Shown one piece after another: positions 15,895-25,105 of a stretch of 54,922 nucleotides of DNA; position 1 is the first letter of the stretch; each line of letters begins with the position of its first letter. The stretch is from Actinomycetes bacterium. Lineage in GTDB: Bacteria > Actinomycetota > Acidimicrobiia > Acidimicrobiales > JAMCQF01. The stretch lies in NCBI GenBank assembly GCA_021851885.1, contig JAJZBS010000003.1, positions 1 to 54,922 on the forward strand, given 5' to 3'. Below the pieces are notes generated by a model. It had not been told where the DNA came from. It made no database searches and was given only the letters and a program-made list of their open reading frames with translations. Made by a program: the position numbers and the translations under genes.

Positions 15895-16813
15895 CGGCTC
15901 CCTCGTAGAAGGCGAGGAACAGCTCTTCGAGATCGGGCTCCCGTACCGACAGGTCGACGACGTCGAAGCGACCGAGCTCCCGGACGACAGGAGCGAGCGG
16001 GCCGGTCACCTCGAGGTGGACGGTGTCACCGGCCACCCGCCGCCCGTCCACACCGGGAAGGTCGCCGAAAGCGTCGTCCGCCAATGGCGCGGCGAAGCGC
16101 GCGTCGACGATGTGGGCCGCGTGCCCTCGCAGGTCCTGGACCCGCTCGACGGCGATGACGCGGCCGTCACGGATCAGACCCACCCGGTCAGCCACCTGGG
16201 CCACCTCGGGGAGCACGTGGGACGACAGGAACACCGTGCGCCCGTCGGCCGCCACGTCGCGGATGGCCCGGTGGACCTGGTGCTGGACCAGCGGGTCGAG
16301 GCCCGAGGTCGGTTCGTCGAGGACGAGGACGTCGGGCCGCCCCATCAGCGCCTGCACCAGGCCGACCTTCTGCCGGTTCCCTTTCGACAGCTCGCGGATG
16401 GGCCGGTCGAGCTCGAGGGAGAACTGCGACGCCAGCCGGCCGATCTCCTCCCACGTCGGGCCACCGCGGAGGTAGGCGAAGTGGGTGAGGAGCTCCCGGG
16501 CCGTCATCCGGTCGTAGAGAGCGAGCTCCCCCGGCAGGTACCCGATCCGCCGGCGGGCGGCGACGCTGTCGCGGCGGGTGTCGAGCCCGAGCACGGTGAT
16601 GGTCCCGCGGTCGGGCCTGATGAGGTCGAGCAGCAGCCGGATGGTGGTCGTCTTGCCGGCGCCGTTCGGACCGAGGAAACCGAACACCTCCCCCGGCCAG
16701 ACGTCGAGGGTCACCCCGTCGACACCTCCGCCCCCCCGGTAGCGCTTGGAGACGTCGTCGAGGACGATCGCCGGCCGGTCCGGGATGCCGCGGTCGCTGT
16801 CGAGCGAGCCCAT
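15881..16813 (-). CDS. ABC transporter ATP-binding protein
   Basis: This 310-residue ATPase carries Walker A GPNGAGKTT, signature LSKGNRQKVGL (a variant of LSGGQ), Walker B VLVLDEP and the switch His in SSHVL. The extra C-terminal domain of about 80 residues is typical of drug/lipid exporter ATPases of the DrrA/CcmA type. ATG 16813 (MGSLDSDRG) is chosen. A GTG at 16864 would add 17 residues without a better ribosome site. It pairs with the permease that follows it. Confidence 0.9.
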   Translation of the reverse strand: MGSLDSDRGIPDRPAIVLDDVSKRYRGGGGVDGVTLDVWPGEVFGFLGPNGAGKTTTIRLLLDLIRPDRGTITVLGLDTRRDSVAARRRIGYLPGELALYDRMTARELLTHFAYLRGGPTWEEIGRLASQFSLELDRPIRELSKGNRQKVGLVQALMGRPDVLVLDEPTSGLDPLVQHQVHRAIRDVAADGRTVFLSSHVLPEVAQVADRVGLIRDGRVIAVERVQDLRGHAAHIVDARFAAPLADDAFGDLPGVDGRRVAGDTVHLEVTGPLAPVVRELGRFDVVDLSVREPDLEELFLAFYEGADATA

Positions 16814-16970
16814 GGTCCGAGTGTGTCCCACCTGCCCGCCCTCAGGCAGGGACCTTGGTCCCACGAGGACGGGAGCGGAGGTGGCACGGAGCCCGGAGGA
16901 ACGGGCCGTGCGGGGCCGGAGGTGCCGTGGGGGGCCGGGCGGGGCCGGAGGAGCAGAGCCTCTCAGCTCG

Positions 16971-17699
16971 TCAGGCCGCGCCGGCCGGTGACGACACTAC
17001 CCCGTGCGTGCCGGGTCGCCCGTCGACTCCCGACGGCGAACTCCCCTCCGGCACGGTTCCGACGATCCGGAGGGCCATCTCCACATAGCGGTCCTGGAGC
17101 TCGGAGACCGACAGCGGGCCGTCCTCGCGGAGCCATTCGGTGCTGTGGACGCACATGTCGAGGATGGTCGACGCGGCCAGCATGATCGACGCCCGATCGG
17201 TGCCACCGCTGATGGCGAAGCGGCCGGTCGCGGCACCGTCGCCGAGGATCCCGATCACCCGATCGCGCAGGCGGCGGCGGATGGCGATCACCTCGTCCAG
17301 CCTGGGGCCCGTGAGGTTGGGGTACTCCCGGTTCGCCACCCGTGAGCCCTGGCGGGCGTTCACGTGGACCTCGACGTAGACGCGCACCACGGCCGTGAGG
17401 CGGTCGACCGGGTCGTCGCCCACCGTCGCCAGCGCAGCCTCCACCACGTCGTCGAGCAACCGGTGCCGGCTCACGACCAGGTCGTAGAGGAGGTCCTCCT
17501 TCGACGTGAAGTGGTTGTAGAGGGCACCGGGAGTCAGACCGCAGGCACCGGTGATCTCCCGCACGCTGGTGGCCGCCGACCCCTGGCGGAAGAACAGGTC
17601 GTCGGCGGCACGCAGCAGGCGGCGGGCGGGGTCCGAGCGGTTGGCACCGTCGTCGGCTATCGCCTCCGCCACCGCGTCGCTCGCCGCGTCACTGGCCAT
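16971..17699 (-). CDS. TetR-family transcriptional regulator
   Basis: This 242-residue regulator has an N-terminal helix-turn-helix (TSVREITGACGLTPGALYNHF, split here as TSVREITGACG and LTPGALYNHF, about residues 40-62). A helical ligand domain and a low-complexity Gly/Ser/Ala tail follow. ATG 17699 is preceded by AAAGGGGG. The longer frame from 17819 crosses the operator region and has no site. It is divergent from an MFS transporter with a 24-bp palindrome between them, so it probably represses both. Confidence 0.9.
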   Translation of the reverse strand: MASDAASDAVAEAIADDGANRSDPARRLLRAADDLFFRQGSAATSVREITGACGLTPGALYNHFTSKEDLLYDLVVSRHRLLDDVVEAALATVGDDPVDRLTAVVRVYVEVHVNARQGSRVANREYPNLTGPRLDEVIAIRRRLRDRVIGILGDGAATGRFAISGGTDRASIMLAASTILDMCVHSTEWLREDGPLSVSELQDRYVEMALRIVGTVPEGSSPSGVDGRPGTHGVVSSPAGAA

Positions 17700-17820
17700 C
17701 GCGCTGCCCCCTTTCTCGTCCCGAACGCCGGAGCGACGCCGGCGCCGGTGCGCTGAGGACGTGCCCTGGCGGAGCATGCCACGCCGGGGGTGGCCCTTGA
17801 CGCGACCCCGTTGGTTCATT

Positions 17821-17844
17821 ACATGTATAAACGTTCATTCATGT
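17821..17844. promoter_or_regulatory. 24-bp palindromic TetR operator
   Basis: The two 12-base halves, ACATGTATAAAC and GTTCATTCATGT, are complementary at 10 of 12 positions around a central AACGTT. The site lies in an AT-rich patch between the divergent TetR and MFS genes, 33 bp before the MFS start. Its size suits a TetR dimer pair. Confidence 0.7.
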
Positions 17845-17876
17845 GGAGGCCACCCTGGCCTCCGGAGGGGGGATCC

Positions 17877-19628
17877 ATGGCCGATGCTGCTGCTCCCAGC
17901 GTCGCAACACTCGAGGGCCGCGGGGGAGGTGAACGAACGCCACCGGCTCCGACACCCGCGCGGGGGGCGCTGGTACGGATGCTCTGGTACCGCCAGCTCG
18001 ACCGCTACCCGGACACGGGGCCCCGCATCGGCTACCTGGCCATCGTGGTGGCGGCCACGATCATGCTCTACTACCAGCTCTACGTGGGCGGAGCCGTGGC
18101 GCCCCAGATCCTGGCCCACTACGGCATGTCGTTCCGCTTCTACGTGGACATCACCGTGGTGGCCAACGCGGTCGGTGCCTTCAGCTCGGTGATCGCCGGC
18201 CTGGCCGACCGGTGGGGGCGGGCCAACATGGTCGCCTATGGTCTCGGCATCACCGCCCTGCTGGTGCTCTTCGGCATCCCCAACGCACCGAACAGCTGGG
18301 CGTTCGCCACCATCGTCGTCGCCGTCGGGTTCGTCGAAGGGATCGTCCTGGTGGCGACGCCGGCACTGGTGCGGGACTTCTCGCCGCAGCTGGGCCGGGC
18401 CTCGGCAATGGGGTTCTGGACGCTCGGTCCGGTGGTGGGGAGCCTCATCGTCTCGGTGGTGGCGTCCAACACGCTCTCCCACCTCGTCGCCTGGCAGGAC
18501 CAGTTCATCATCTGCGGCATCGTCGGCGTCGCCGTGTTCGTCGTCGCCCTGTTCGGCCTGCGTGAGCTGTCGCCGGGACTGCGCGACCAGCTGATGGTGT
18601 CGATGCGGGACCGGGCCCTGATCGAAGCCAGGGCCAAGGGGATCGACATCGGCGAGAGCCTCCGGCACCCGTGGCGGCAGATGCTCCGGCTCGACATCGT
18701 CCTCTCCGCCTTAGCCGTCAGCGTGTTCCTGATCATCTACTACACCGCTGTGGGCTTCAACCCCATCTACTTCGAGACCATCTTCGGGTTCAGCCCGTCG
18801 CAGGCGAATGCGCTCGGCAACTGGCTGTGGGCCTTCGACGCGCTGGCGCTGGTCGTGGTGGGGGTGCTGTCCGACTGGCTCAAGGTGCGCAAGCCCTTCA
18901 TGGTGGTCGGAGCCATCGGCGCCGTGGTGATGACGATCATCTACCTTGGCAAGGCGACCGCCCCCCACACGACGTACTACGAGTTCGTCCTCATCCTCAC
19001 CCTGCTGGCCGTCTTCCTCGGCATCGCCTACGCACCGTGGATGGCAAGCTTCACCGAGACGGTCGAACGCCGGAACCCGGCGCTCACCGCCACCGGGCTC
19101 GCCGTGTGGGGATGGATCCTGCGCATCGTGGTCGCCGTGTCCATCTTCATCCTGCCCTTCGTCGTGTCGTCGACCACGCCGCTCGTCACCTACGGAGCGA
19201 AGGCAAAGGCACTGGCTGCCGAGTACGCACCCCAGCTCACCACGGCCAGCCAGGTCGACCCGACCACGCTGGCCGCGCTGGCTGCCAACCCAGGTAATGC
19301 GGCCGCCGGTGCCAAGGCCGTGGGCGAGATCGTCGCCGCCGCCCACGTCACGCCGACGGAGGCCATCAGCCGGCTCGTGGCACTCGCCAAGGTGCCCAAG
19401 GCCGACATCGCCTTCCTCCAGGCGCACGGAGCCGCCGTCCAGAATGCGGCGAAGGAGACACCGGGCCAGTGGCAGAACTGGTACTGGGTGTGCGTCGCCG
19501 GCGAGCTCGTGTTCCTGCCGTTGATCTTCTTCATGGCCGGGAGGTGGTCGCCCGCCGCCGCCCGCCGAGACCTGCGCGAGCACGAGGAAGAGGTCCAGGC
19601 CGAGCTGGCCAAGCTGGGAACTGCCTGA
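17877..19628 (+). CDS. MFS transporter with large C-terminal outside loop
   Basis: This 583-residue transporter starts at ATG 17877 behind GGAGGGGGG. About twelve membrane segments are visible. The loop between segments 2 and 3 carries GLADRWGRANMVAYG, the MFS signature. A stretch of about 95 hydrophilic, Ala-rich residues (about 440-535, AKALAAEYAPQL onward) is inserted before the last segment, so it faces outside. A charged coiled tail (LREHEEEVQAELAKL) ends the protein. The TetR neighbour and shared operator suggest ligand-induced efflux or uptake. The substrate is unknown. Confidence 0.88.
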   Translation: MADAAAPSVATLEGRGGGERTPPAPTPARGALVRMLWYRQLDRYPDTGPRIGYLAIVVAATIMLYYQLYVGGAVAPQILAHYGMSFRFYVDITVVANAVGAFSSVIAGLADRWGRANMVAYGLGITALLVLFGIPNAPNSWAFATIVVAVGFVEGIVLVATPALVRDFSPQLGRASAMGFWTLGPVVGSLIVSVVASNTLSHLVAWQDQFIICGIVGVAVFVVALFGLRELSPGLRDQLMVSMRDRALIEARAKGIDIGESLRHPWRQMLRLDIVLSALAVSVFLIIYYTAVGFNPIYFETIFGFSPSQANALGNWLWAFDALALVVVGVLSDWLKVRKPFMVVGAIGAVVMTIIYLGKATAPHTTYYEFVLILTLLAVFLGIAYAPWMASFTETVERRNPALTATGLAVWGWILRIVVAVSIFILPFVVSSTTPLVTYGAKAKALAAEYAPQLTTASQVDPTTLAALAANPGNAAAGAKAVGEIVAAAHVTPTEAISRLVALAKVPKADIAFLQAHGAAVQNAAKETPGQWQNWYWVCVAGELVFLPLIFFMAGRWSPAAARRDLREHEEEVQAELAKLGTA

Positions 19629-19647
19629 CCCGCTCGACGAGCGCCGT

Positions 19648-19695
19648 CCCGGCCCCCCATCCCGACTGCCGCCGCGGTTGGCCTGGGGGGCCGGG
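19648..19695. terminator. Strong hairpin between convergent genes
   Basis: A perfect 12-bp stem (CCCGGCCCCCCA with TGGGGGGCCGGG) with a 24-base loop lies 20 bp after the MFS stop and before the end of the convergent kinase gene. It has no U-run and would serve as a two-way terminator or a stabilising 3' hairpin. Confidence 0.6.
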
Positions 19696-19815
19696 GCGCG
19701 TCCGTTCTGGCTCCCCGAATGCGCCAGGGCGCAGCTCCCGGTACCGGTCGTATCAAGAGCACCACCTCCTGTACGCCTCAACCCAAACCTGGGACCTGCG
19801 CACGTGGGTGACGGA

Positions 19816-21006
19816 TCAGGCCCGCGGGAGCTCCCGGTACGGGAACGTGACGCTCACGGCCAGACCGCCCTGGGGCCGGGCTCTGGCGTGCAACTCGGCG
19901 CGGTGGACATCGGCGACGGACCGGACGATGGCCAGCCCGAGGCCGTGTCCCTCACCGTGGAGGCGGCGGGCGCCTGCCAGGCGTACGAAGGGCTCGAAGA
20001 GGTGGTCGACGTCCTCGTCGCTCACGAGGGGACCGGAGTTGCTGACGGCCACCGTCGAACCCCGGCCGCTCTGCGACGTCCGCACCGTCGCGTGCCCACC
20101 GGGGACGTTGTGGCGGATTGCGTTGTCCACCAGGTTCCCCACCAGGATGGTGGCGAGGCGCCTGTCCCCCACCACCGGCGCCATGCCGCCGGCGGCGTCC
20201 AGGGCGACCTCGCGTCCGGCCGCTTCGTCCAGGCGGTCGTGGACCACGGTACGGGCAATGCCGGCGAGGTCGAAGCGCTCCCACCGTTCGATGCCCCGCT
20301 CGCTCTCGGCCAGCGTGAGCAGGTCGTCGATGAGGCGCTCCTGGTGGCTGCCCAGCGTGACCAGCTCCTCGCACGCGGCGCGCAGCGATGCCACCGACGG
20401 GTCCGGGTCGGCCAGGGCCACCTGCAGCACGGCCCGCTCGGCGGTCAACGGGGTGCGTAGCTCGTGGGACGCGTTGGCGACGAAATTGCGCTGCGAGGCG
20501 AACGAGGCCTCGAGCCTGGACAGGAGGTCGTCCAGGGTGGCCCCCAGCTCCCGGAACTCCTCGTAGGGTCCCTCCACCGCCAGGCGGCGGTGGAGGTTGC
20601 TGGCCGAGATCTCCCGCGCCGTCGCCGTGATGGTCCGCAGCGGTCGAAGCGTCGTGCCGGCGACGGCCCAGCCCAGCGCGACCGAGGCCGCCGCCAGGAT
20701 GATCAGCGCCACAGCGGAGACGACGAGCTGCTGGTGGGCGTCGGCCGCACGCTGAGCGACGGCGACAGCCCGTTGGGGGCCGATGCCAACTGCCGTTCCC
20801 ACCGCCACGGGTGTCGAAAGCGCGGTCGCCCGGCCGAACAGGTAGAGGATGGCGAGGAGGACGAGCCCCACGAGCAGGAAGACCCCACCGAAGCCGGCGG
20901 CCAGCCGGACCTGCAGGGTCCGGCGCCGCAACGGCGATCCGGAACGTCGCCGGCGCGTTGCGGGGTGCCCGTGCCCGTCGTCCGTCACCGTCTGGTCGTC
21001 CGTCAC
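19816..21006 (-). CDS. Two-component sensor histidine kinase
   Basis: This 396-residue kinase has two membrane segments (about 31-54 and 90-115) and a short outside part, so it may sense in the membrane. A HAMP linker follows (LRPLRTITATAREISASNL). The H-box is NASHELRTPLT (His near 180), then DNAIRH in the N-box and GEGHGLGLAIV in G2. G1 is weak: the usual DxGxG is replaced by SNSGPLVSDED. The GTG at 21006 overlaps the regulator stop by 4 bases. It is an intramembrane-like sensor next to an ABC exporter, as in antimicrobial-peptide sensing modules, although that role is inferred. Confidence 0.9.
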   Translation of the reverse strand: MTDDQTVTDDGHGHPATRRRRSGSPLRRRTLQVRLAAGFGGVFLLVGLVLLAILYLFGRATALSTPVAVGTAVGIGPQRAVAVAQRAADAHQQLVVSAVALIILAAASVALGWAVAGTTLRPLRTITATAREISASNLHRRLAVEGPYEEFRELGATLDDLLSRLEASFASQRNFVANASHELRTPLTAERAVLQVALADPDPSVASLRAACEELVTLGSHQERLIDDLLTLAESERGIERWERFDLAGIARTVVHDRLDEAAGREVALDAAGGMAPVVGDRRLATILVGNLVDNAIRHNVPGGHATVRTSQSGRGSTVAVSNSGPLVSDEDVDHLFEPFVRLAGARRLHGEGHGLGLAIVRSVADVHRAELHARARPQGGLAVSVTFPYRELPRA

Positions 21007-21668
21007 CGCCCGGTCCCGATCCGGTAGCCACCGGCCCGCACCGTCTCGATGACCGGGGGCTGGCCCAGCTTGTTGCGGAGCCGCAGGATGGTCGTCTTGA
21101 CCGTGGTGGTGAAGGGGTCGATCGCCTCGTCCCACACCCGCTCGAGCAGCTCCTCGCTCGAGACCACCTGGCCGTCGGCGGCCAGCAGGTGCTCGAGGAC
21201 GGCGAACTCCTTGGGGCTGAGCGACAGTGTGCGGCCCGAACGGCTCGCCAGCCTCCGGGCCGGATCGAGCAGGAGGTCACCCCACTCGTACCTGGTGGGG
21301 AGCGCGCTCGGGGTCCGCCTGCCGAGGGCTCGGACGCGCGCCACCAGCTCGGCGAACTCGAACGGCTTTGCCAGGTAGTCGTCGGCTCCGATCTCGAGTC
21401 CGGCCACCCGGTCCTCGACCGACCCCGACGCCGTCAGCATGAGCACCCGGGCGGCGGCACCCTCGTCTGCCATCCGCCGGCAGACCTCGTCGCCGTGCAC
21501 CCCAGGGAGGTCGCGGTCGAGCACCACGACGTCGTACCGCGTGACGGCCAGGCGGTCGAGCGCGTCAGTACCGTCGAGCACGACGTCGACGGCCATGCCC
21601 TCCCGCCGCAGCCCGACGCCGACGGTGCGGCCGAGCACCTCGTGATCTTCAACGACGAGAACCCTCAT
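21003..21668 (-). CDS. OmpR-family response regulator
   Basis: This 221-residue regulator has a receiver with E7/D8, phosphoacceptor Asp51 (VVVLDRDLPG) and Lys in LAKPFEFAELVARVRAL, followed by a winged helix ending ETVRAGGYRIG. ATG 21668 is chosen. The longer frame from 21824 would run through the repeats that look like its own binding site. It is divergent from the ABC exporter genes. Confidence 0.92.
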   Translation of the reverse strand: MRVLVVEDHEVLGRTVGVGLRREGMAVDVVLDGTDALDRLAVTRYDVVVLDRDLPGVHGDEVCRRMADEGAAARVLMLTASGSVEDRVAGLEIGADDYLAKPFEFAELVARVRALGRRTPSALPTRYEWGDLLLDPARRLASRSGRTLSLSPKEFAVLEHLLAADGQVVSSEELLERVWDEAIDPFTTTVKTTILRLRNKLGQPPVIETVRAGGYRIGTGR

Positions 21669-21691
21669 GCCGTCATGTTTCCCCGGTCGGA

Positions 21692-21713
21692 GGTGACAGC
21701 CCGGTGACAGCCG
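21692..21713. promoter_or_regulatory. 11-bp direct repeats, site 1 (response regulator box)
   Basis: GTGACAGCC occurs twice with an 11-base period, 24 bp upstream of the response regulator start. Tandem repeats at about one helical turn are typical of OmpR/PhoB-family binding sites, so self-regulation is likely. Confidence 0.55.
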
Positions 21714-21817
21714 AGCACCTGGGTGCCACCGTAGGGCACGTGCCGGCGACGTGCAGCGACGACATTGTCCCTGCGTGGCGCCGTACCGGCTCCATATGGA
21801 GACCATCCGGGTCGGCG

Positions 21818-21838
21818 TTGACACCGTGCTGACACCGG
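21818..21838. promoter_or_regulatory. 11-bp direct repeats, site 2 (ABC exporter promoter)
   Basis: TGACACCG occurs at 21819 and 21830, again an 11-base period, 54 bp before the ABC ATPase start. The first copy contains TTGACA, so the site overlaps a possible -35 box. It shares the TGACA core with site 1, which suggests that the same regulator controls both directions. Confidence 0.55.
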
Positions 21839-21891
21839 CCGGCGTGTAGCTCTAGGGGCCAGGGAAACGCCCGACGAGGAGGCCGGCCACG

Positions 21892-22866
21892 ATGAGCGTC
21901 CATGCACCACCTGCCCCATCGGACGAGCTCGACGCGGACGCCTGGGCCGTCGAGGTGCACGGCCTGGTCAAGCGCTTCGGCTCGAACACCGCCGTCAACG
22001 GGGTGGAGCTCCGGGTCCCCCGCGGGTGTGCGTTCGGCTATCTCGGTCCGAACGGCGCCGGCAAGACGACCCTCATGCGGGTCCTCCTCGGCCTCACGCA
22101 CGCCGACGCCGGGACGATGTCCCTGCTCGGCCACCCCGTTCCGAGGGAGCGCGCCCGGGCACTGGCCCGCGTTGGCGCCATTGTGGACGAGCCCCGGTTC
22201 CACAAGCACCTCACCGGCCGGGAGAACCTGGCCATGCTGGCCAGCTCGCGCGAGCGGGCAGCGTCCGACCGGATCGGGCCGGCGCTCGACCGCGTCGGCC
22301 TGGGGCGGCGGGCGGACGACCGGGTGGCGGGCTACTCGATGGGCATGCGCCAGCGCCTGGGCGTGGCCGCCTGCCTGCTCGGCGACCCCGAGCTCCTTGT
22401 CCTGGACGAGCCGATGAACGGCCTCGATCCCGCCGGCATGAGCGACATGCGCGACATGATCCTCTCGTTCGTCGACGAGGGCCGCACGGTCGTCCTCTCC
22501 TCCCACCTGCTCGATGAGGTCCAGCGGACCTGCGACTCGGTCGCCATCGTCGACCGCGGCACCGTCATCCGCCAGGGCCCCATCGCCGAGCTCCTGGCAG
22601 GGACGTCGGTCGTGCTCGAGATCGAGTGCTCGGAACCGGAGCGGGCCCGGGGACTGGTCCGACCGATCGTCGGCGGCGCGGCCGTGGACCTCGTCCCGCA
22701 CGGTATCGCCGCCACCCTCCCGGCAGGGACCGGACGCGACCTGATCGCCGAGATCAACCGCGTCCTGGTCGAGGAGGGAATCCACCTCTACCGGCTCCAG
22801 CCGCTCCAGGCATCGCTCGAGTCGTGGTTCCTCGAAGTCACCAGCCGTCTGGGAGAAGCGCAATGA
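21892..22866 (+). CDS. ABC transporter ATP-binding protein
   Basis: This 324-residue ATPase has Walker A GPNGAGKTTLMRVLLGL, signature YSMGMRQRLGVAACL, Walker B LLVLDEPMNGLDPAGM and the switch His in SSHLLDEV. The YSxGMxQRL form of the signature is typical of BcrA-like exporters for antibiotics and lantibiotics. The start at ATG 21892 follows GAGGAGG. It overlaps the permease by ATGA. With the adjacent kinase/regulator it resembles peptide-resistance modules. Confidence 0.92.
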   Translation: MSVHAPPAPSDELDADAWAVEVHGLVKRFGSNTAVNGVELRVPRGCAFGYLGPNGAGKTTLMRVLLGLTHADAGTMSLLGHPVPRERARALARVGAIVDEPRFHKHLTGRENLAMLASSRERAASDRIGPALDRVGLGRRADDRVAGYSMGMRQRLGVAACLLGDPELLVLDEPMNGLDPAGMSDMRDMILSFVDEGRTVVLSSHLLDEVQRTCDSVAIVDRGTVIRQGPIAELLAGTSVVLEIECSEPERARGLVRPIVGGAAVDLVPHGIAATLPAGTGRDLIAEINRVLVEEGIHLYRLQPLQASLESWFLEVTSRLGEAQ

Positions 22867-24011
22867 CGATGAGCATCGAAGAGCCTTCCGCCCCGGTCCG
22901 ACTCGCGGTAGGAACGGGGGGAACCCCCGACCGGCGATGGTCGTGGATCCCCACCGGCCGCATGATCGGCGCCCGGTGGCACGAGCTGCGACGGCGACGT
23001 GGCCTCATGGCGCTGCTGGCCGGCGTCACCGTCGGCATTCCGGCCCTGTTCCTCGCCATCCGGCTCATCCTCCACGCCGTCGCCCCCGCCACCTACGGGC
23101 CGGCCGGCGGGTACGACGTCTTCGTCGGACTCGTCGCAGGAATCCTCTACGTCTTCGGCTTCATCGTCGCCGCGACCCTCGGCGCCACCGCCGGCTCCGT
23201 TGACCTGACCGAAGGGATGTTCCGTCACCACGTCATCACCGGACGATCCCGCACGGCCCTGTACCTGGCGAGGATCCCGGCCGGGCTCGGCATCATCGTG
23301 CCGCTCGTCGCCGTCGGGTTCGCCATCGTGTGCACCGTGTGCGTTCTCGCCGCCCCGAGGACGCTGACCTACGACGGGGTGACCATGCCGGCGCAGCTGT
23401 CGAAGGCGGGCCTGGAGCAGTGGGCGGGGCAGCACGCCACCGAGGTCGTGGGGAACTTCCCGCTCCGGCTGAAGGCGCACCCGTCGGACATCACCTGCCT
23501 GCCGGGGCCCAACACCCCCCCATTTGCCGCCCCCTCGCTGGCGCCGTGCACGCCCTCCCAACTCCGCGCTCTGGCCGTCGAGGTCGCCAGCCAGAACTAC
23601 CCGAACTACGCCCGCATCTTCCTTTCGCCACCGGCTTCACTCATGGTGGAGACGGGCTTGTGGATCGAGCTCGAAGCGGCCGTCGCCTTCCTGATCGGGC
23701 TGGGGCTCGCCTCGCTGCTCGGGCAACGGACCGTGGCCGTGGTGCTGATGATCGTCCTCGAGATCATCATCACGCCGCTCGCAGTGCGGAGCCGCCTCCC
23801 CCACCTGGTGAACCTGCAACGCTCCATCATCGGCGTGGCCACCGCCCACCTGGAACCCAGCCGTCTGCCGTCTCCGTTCGGCGGCAACGGCCCCGGAGGC
23901 CAGGCCTTCGGTGTCCACGAGTCCACGGTGGTGGCCATCTGCGTCGTCGTCGCCTGGACCGTGGGGTGGACCGCCATCGGCGCATGGCGGATGGCCACCC
24001 GGGACGCCTGA
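22863..24011 (+). CDS. ABC transporter permease
   Basis: This 382-residue membrane protein has about six segments, with a large outside part near residues 170-250 between segments 4 and 5 that carries three cysteines (SDITCLPGP, SLAPCTP and one near segment 4). This fits BcrB/ABC-2-like permeases. It begins inside the stop of the ATPase gene (ATGA). The outside domain may bind the ligand. Its gene ends 48 bp before the convergent stress protein gene. Confidence 0.85.
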   Translation: MTMSIEEPSAPVRLAVGTGGTPDRRWSWIPTGRMIGARWHELRRRRGLMALLAGVTVGIPALFLAIRLILHAVAPATYGPAGGYDVFVGLVAGILYVFGFIVAATLGATAGSVDLTEGMFRHHVITGRSRTALYLARIPAGLGIIVPLVAVGFAIVCTVCVLAAPRTLTYDGVTMPAQLSKAGLEQWAGQHATEVVGNFPLRLKAHPSDITCLPGPNTPPFAAPSLAPCTPSQLRALAVEVASQNYPNYARIFLSPPASLMVETGLWIELEAAVAFLIGLGLASLLGQRTVAVVLMIVLEIIITPLAVRSRLPHLVNLQRSIIGVATAHLEPSRLPSPFGGNGPGGQAFGVHESTVVAICVVVAWTVGWTAIGAWRMATRDA

Positions 24012-24023
24012 TGGTCCCGCGTC

Positions 24024-24053
24024 GTCCGCCGGGGGGCGCCCGGGGCGGCGGAC
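24024..24053. terminator. Hairpin between convergent permease and stress gene
   Basis: An 8-bp perfect stem (GTCCGCCG with CGGCGGAC) encloses a G/C-rich loop in the 48-bp gap between two convergent stop codons. No U-run follows. It probably serves both directions. Confidence 0.5.
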
Positions 24054-24059
24054 CGGAGC

Positions 24060-25022
24060 TCAGCCCGGTGCGCCGGCGTGCTCCGCGACGCGCCCGGAGC
24101 GATCGGCCCCGGGGCGACGCGACCGGGGACGGACGATCGCCACTGGCACCGGGCTGTGGTGGGCGCACGCACCGGCGACAGAGCCGAGGAGGAGCGATGC
24201 GAGGGCGTTGTGGCCGCGGTGGCCGACGACGAGCAGGTCCGCATCGCGCGCCAACGCACACAGACGGGCACCCGGGTCACCCTCGTCGGCGAGGGTCTCG
24301 ATGGCCACTGCGGGTGCTCCGCCGGCGACCTCGCGGACGAGCGCGTCCAGCGCCCGCTTGGCCCGGAACCCGACCTCGTCATCGGACGGCGAGTAGACGT
24401 CTGCGCCGTAGCTGTAGGTCCTCCCCCACACGGTCACCGCCCGGACCACGTCGCCACGGGCCGCCGCTTCTCCGATCGCCCACTCGAGGGCGTGCCGCGA
24501 TCCGTCGGACATGTCCACCCCGACGACGATCCGACCGTTCCGGACCGGAGGGTGCCGGGGGGCGCCGCTCGGTCCCTCCGGCACGATCACCACCGTGCAC
24601 GGGCTGTGGTGGGCACACCTGCTCGACACCGACCCCAGCAGGCGGGACGGGAAGGCCCCCCGACCACGGGAGCCCACGACGAGCAGGTCCGCTCGTTCGG
24701 CGCGACGGCAGAGGGCCTCTCCGGGGTCTTCCCCCTGGAGCACCTGCCGTGTCATCTCGACTCCCGGGTACGCCTCGGCCATCTGCGCCACCGTCGCAGC
24801 GAGGCGCTGGCGCGCTTCCTCCACCTTGGGGTGGATCGGACGGTTCATCGGATGCGACGTGATGAAGGGCACGTAGCGTTCCGCCATGTCGTCGCCGCCA
24901 CCGCGGCACACCGTCACCGCCTCGACCACCGCCCCCTGCAGCGCGGCATCCTCGACAGCCCACGCCAGCGCCCGGCGGGACCCCGGCGACCCGTCCACAC
25001 CGACGAGAATCGTGCGTGCCAC
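24060..25022 (-). CDS. Tandem universal stress protein
   Basis: This 320-residue protein contains two UspA domains (about 1-150 and 160-305). Both begin with a V-G-V-D-x-S core (ILVGVDGSPGS, IVVGVDMSDGS). Both end with the ATP-binding G-x2-G-x9-GS motif (GSRGRGAFPSRLLGS and GHRGHNALASLLLGS). Such proteins bind ATP and help survival under hypoxia or stress in actinobacteria. It lies 83 bp after the proton pump gene on the same strand, so they could be linked in stress energetics. Confidence 0.94.
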   Translation of the reverse strand: MARTILVGVDGSPGSRRALAWAVEDAALQGAVVEAVTVCRGGGDDMAERYVPFITSHPMNRPIHPKVEEARQRLAATVAQMAEAYPGVEMTRQVLQGEDPGEALCRRAERADLLVVGSRGRGAFPSRLLGSVSSRCAHHSPCTVVIVPEGPSGAPRHPPVRNGRIVVGVDMSDGSRHALEWAIGEAAARGDVVRAVTVWGRTYSYGADVYSPSDDEVGFRAKRALDALVREVAGGAPAVAIETLADEGDPGARLCALARDADLLVVGHRGHNALASLLLGSVAGACAHHSPVPVAIVRPRSRRPGADRSGRVAEHAGAPG

Positions 25023-25105
25023 CTCGCACCTCCTCCGTCCAGCGTGGGCCGACCGTCCTCGTGCTGGCAGGGCCGAACGTCACCCCGGCCGGGGCGGTCG
25101 GGTGA

